From assembly GCA_030598385.1 (NCBI GenBank), contig JAUVQB010000068.1, positions 1 to 7,074 of the forward strand: a DNA stretch of 7,074 bases. The letters run 5' to 3'. Within the stretch, counting starts at the first letter, position 1; every line of letters begins with the position of its first letter. The position numbers and the translations under genes are program-made. This document shows positions 6,080 through 7,074 of the stretch, one piece after another. The DNA is from Alphaproteobacteria bacterium. Lineage in GTDB: Bacteria > Pseudomonadota > Alphaproteobacteria > Kiloniellales > JAKSDN01. The notes below the pieces were generated by a model. The model searched no databases. It was not told the DNA's origin and was given only the letters and a program-made list of their open reading frames with translations.

Positions 6080-6694
6080 ATGGACAGCCGCCCGGCCGAA
6101 GGCGGCCCGCCGACAACTTTGCTCATCGCCTGCGGCGCACTGGCGCGGGAGGTCGTCGACGTGATCCGGCTCAACGGCTGGACCCACTTCAGCGTCACCT
6201 GCCTGCCGGCCATCTGGCACAACACTCCGAGCAAGATTCCCGATGGCGTGCGCCGCAAGATCGACGAGGCGCGCGGGCGTTACGACCGGATCCTGGTGCT
6301 CTACGGCGATTGCGGCAGCGGGGGATTGCTCGACCGAATGCTCGAGGAAGAAGGCGTAGAGCGCATCGACGGCCCCCACTGCTATGCCTTCTACTCGGGC
6401 GTCGAGGACTTCCTGGCCGAGGCCGACAAGGACCCGACCTGCTTCTACCTCACCGACTATCTGGCCCGCCACTTCGATCGCCTGATCATCGAGGGGCTCG
6501 GCATCGACAGGCATCCGGAGCTGCTGCCGAGCTACTTCGGAAACTACACGACGCTGGTCTACCTGGCGCAAACCGAGGACGCGGGGCTCGAGGCCAAGGC
6601 CAAGGCCGCGGCCGATCGCCTGGGCCTCGCCTATCGTTACCACTTCACCGGCTATGGAGAGCTCGGCAGCTTCATCCAGGCGGCGAGCCACTGA
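6080..6694 (+). CDS. DUF1638 family protein
   Basis: A 204-residue soluble protein with ATG start; GGGAG (6068-6072) lies 7 nt upstream and it starts 19 bp after the corrinoid gene. It opens with a strand and LIACGAL (15-21). Other likely conserved spots are TCLPAIWHN (40-48), LVLYGDCG (72-79), GPHCYAFYSG (98-107) and CFYLTDYLARHFD (121-133). Cys18, Cys41, Cys78 and Cys101 all sit in these motifs, next to His47 and His100. That suggests a metal, cobalamin or thiol site, but this is inference. The family has no established biochemical function known to me. It is repeatedly found beside corrinoid methyltransferase genes in bacteria and methanogens (recall, not searched). A role in corrinoid loading, methyl transfer or repair is the natural guess. 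There is no signal peptide or membrane segment. Confidence 0.85.
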   Translation: MDSRPAEGGPPTTLLIACGALAREVVDVIRLNGWTHFSVTCLPAIWHNTPSKIPDGVRRKIDEARGRYDRILVLYGDCGSGGLLDRMLEEEGVERIDGPHCYAFYSGVEDFLAEADKDPTCFYLTDYLARHFDRLIIEGLGIDRHPELLPSYFGNYTTLVYLAQTEDAGLEAKAKAAADRLGLAYRYHFTGYGELGSFIQAASH

Positions 6695-6708
6695 GGACGC
6701 GACGCGAC

Positions 6709-7011
6709 ATGGCACAACTCACGATCGTCTACTGGCGGGACATCCCGGCCCAGGTGATCGTCAAGGCGGGGCGGCAGGCCGCCAAGCGGCAGCTCGACGA
6801 ACGCTTCGAGAAAGCGATCGACCGGGCGGCGATGCGCGCCGACCTGAAGGATACCGATTCCTATCTGTCGGAGTGGCGGCGGGCCGAGCCGGTCACCTGC
6901 GGCGACGACCTGGAAGCCGAAGCCGAGGCCGCGGCCCGGCGCCTGGAAGAGGACTTCACCCCAGACCGGCTGCGCGAGCTCGTGTCCGCCGGCGGTTGGG
7001 ACCAGGCCTGA
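6709..7011 (+). CDS. Small 'virulence factor' family protein (PF13769-like), function unknown
   Basis: A 100-residue protein from the ATG at 6709. AGGA overlaps the preceding stop codon (6694-6697, 11 nt upstream) and the gap to the DUF1638 gene is 14 bp. It begins with a strand and the motif TIVYWRDIPAQVIVKAG (5-21). A charged helical stretch with RFEKAIDRAAM follows, then DSYLSEWRR (50-58), a single Cys64, and an acidic Glu/Ala-rich helix (67-82) before a short basic-acidic C-terminus. The YWRDIPAQVI opening is what I associate with the Pfam 'virulence factor' family. That name comes from distant context and gives no real function here. Placement in the corrinoid operon argues for a role in methyl-group metabolism, for example as a small partner or chaperone. 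No transmembrane segment or signal is visible. Confidence 0.8.
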   Translation: MAQLTIVYWRDIPAQVIVKAGRQAAKRQLDERFEKAIDRAAMRADLKDTDSYLSEWRRAEPVTCGDDLEAEAEAAARRLEEDFTPDRLRELVSAGGWDQA

Positions 7012-7024
7012 GGAGACGGTGGCC

Positions 7025-7074
7025 ATGTCCAATCCCGAGCAGGGGACTCTCGGTCCCTTGACCGACCGGAAGCA
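7025..7074 (+). CDS. 5' end of the next operon gene, product unknown (truncated by window)
   Basis: ATG at 7025 is preceded by AGGAG (7011-7015), which overlaps the previous stop codon with 9 nt spacing. The frame stays open for 16 codons (MSNPEQGTLGPLTDRK) to the window end. The 13-bp gap and good ribosome-binding site make this the fourth gene of the corrinoid run. The visible residues are a polar leader without diagnostic motifs. From remembered gene order in related clusters, a methylenetetrahydrofolate reductase-like protein or a methyltransferase is likely, but the sequence shown does not prove it. Confidence 0.6.
   Translation, partial: MSNPEQGTLGPLTDRK

Noticed and set aside
5227..6258. 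343-codon open frame on the reverse strand over the corrinoid gene
   Set aside because: Antisense to the corrinoid protein and DUF1638 start; composition is repetitive and no domain is recognisable.
7042..7058. GGGAC/GTCCC hairpin at the start of the truncated last gene
   Set aside because: It lies inside coding sequence with no T-tract; short GC stems are expected by chance in this composition.
1..7074. CRISPR arrays, tRNA/rRNA genes, insertion sequences or phage genes
   Set aside because: No repeated spacer units, RNA gene folds, transposase motifs or terminal inverted repeats were seen.

Overview
This window of roughly two-thirds GC looks like an alphaproteobacterial chromosome. The GC-biased codon third positions, the GbdR-like regulator and the gene set (corrinoid protein, DUF1638 protein, 'virulence factor' family protein, very large Fe-S flavoprotein) recall the corrinoid-dependent demethylation clusters of Rhizobiales and Rhodospirillales. 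This placement comes from reading the proteins by eye, not from a search.

Layout. At the left edge is the start of a leftward gene, cut off by the window end (1-161). A short divergent intergenic region separates it from a rightward GlxA/GbdR-type regulator (258-1304). A 234-bp AT-rich gap follows, with a nested inverted repeat. Then comes a 1186-residue flavoprotein (1539-5099). It combines a helical N-terminal region I do not recognise, a GltD/NfnB-like half with two predicted [4Fe-4S] clusters, and a PyrK/NfnA-like half with a four-Cys [2Fe-2S] motif. A 256-bp leader-like gap ends in short hairpins and eight T residues just before the next ribosome-binding site. After it lies a tight rightward gene run with gaps of 13-19 bp: a methyltransferase-associated corrinoid protein (5356-6060), a DUF1638 protein (6080-6694), a 100-residue protein of the misnamed 'virulence factor' family (6709-7011), and the first 16 codons of another gene (from 7025).

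How they may work together. The regulator probably senses a quaternary or methylated amine, because the GbdR, CdhR and SouR relatives sense glycine betaine/dimethylglycine, carnitine and sarcosine. The corrinoid protein would carry a methyl group from such a substrate, via an MttB-type methyltransferase not in this window, to tetrahydrofolate. Cob(I)alamin oxidises now and then and must be re-reduced by a very low-potential donor. The fused Nfn-like flavoprotein is an attractive candidate for making such electrons from NAD(P)H. The two small proteins have no assigned biochemical role that I know of, but they sit in the same transcription unit. The methyltransferase, the tetrahydrofolate methyltransferase and the reductive activator are not visible and would be expected downstream.
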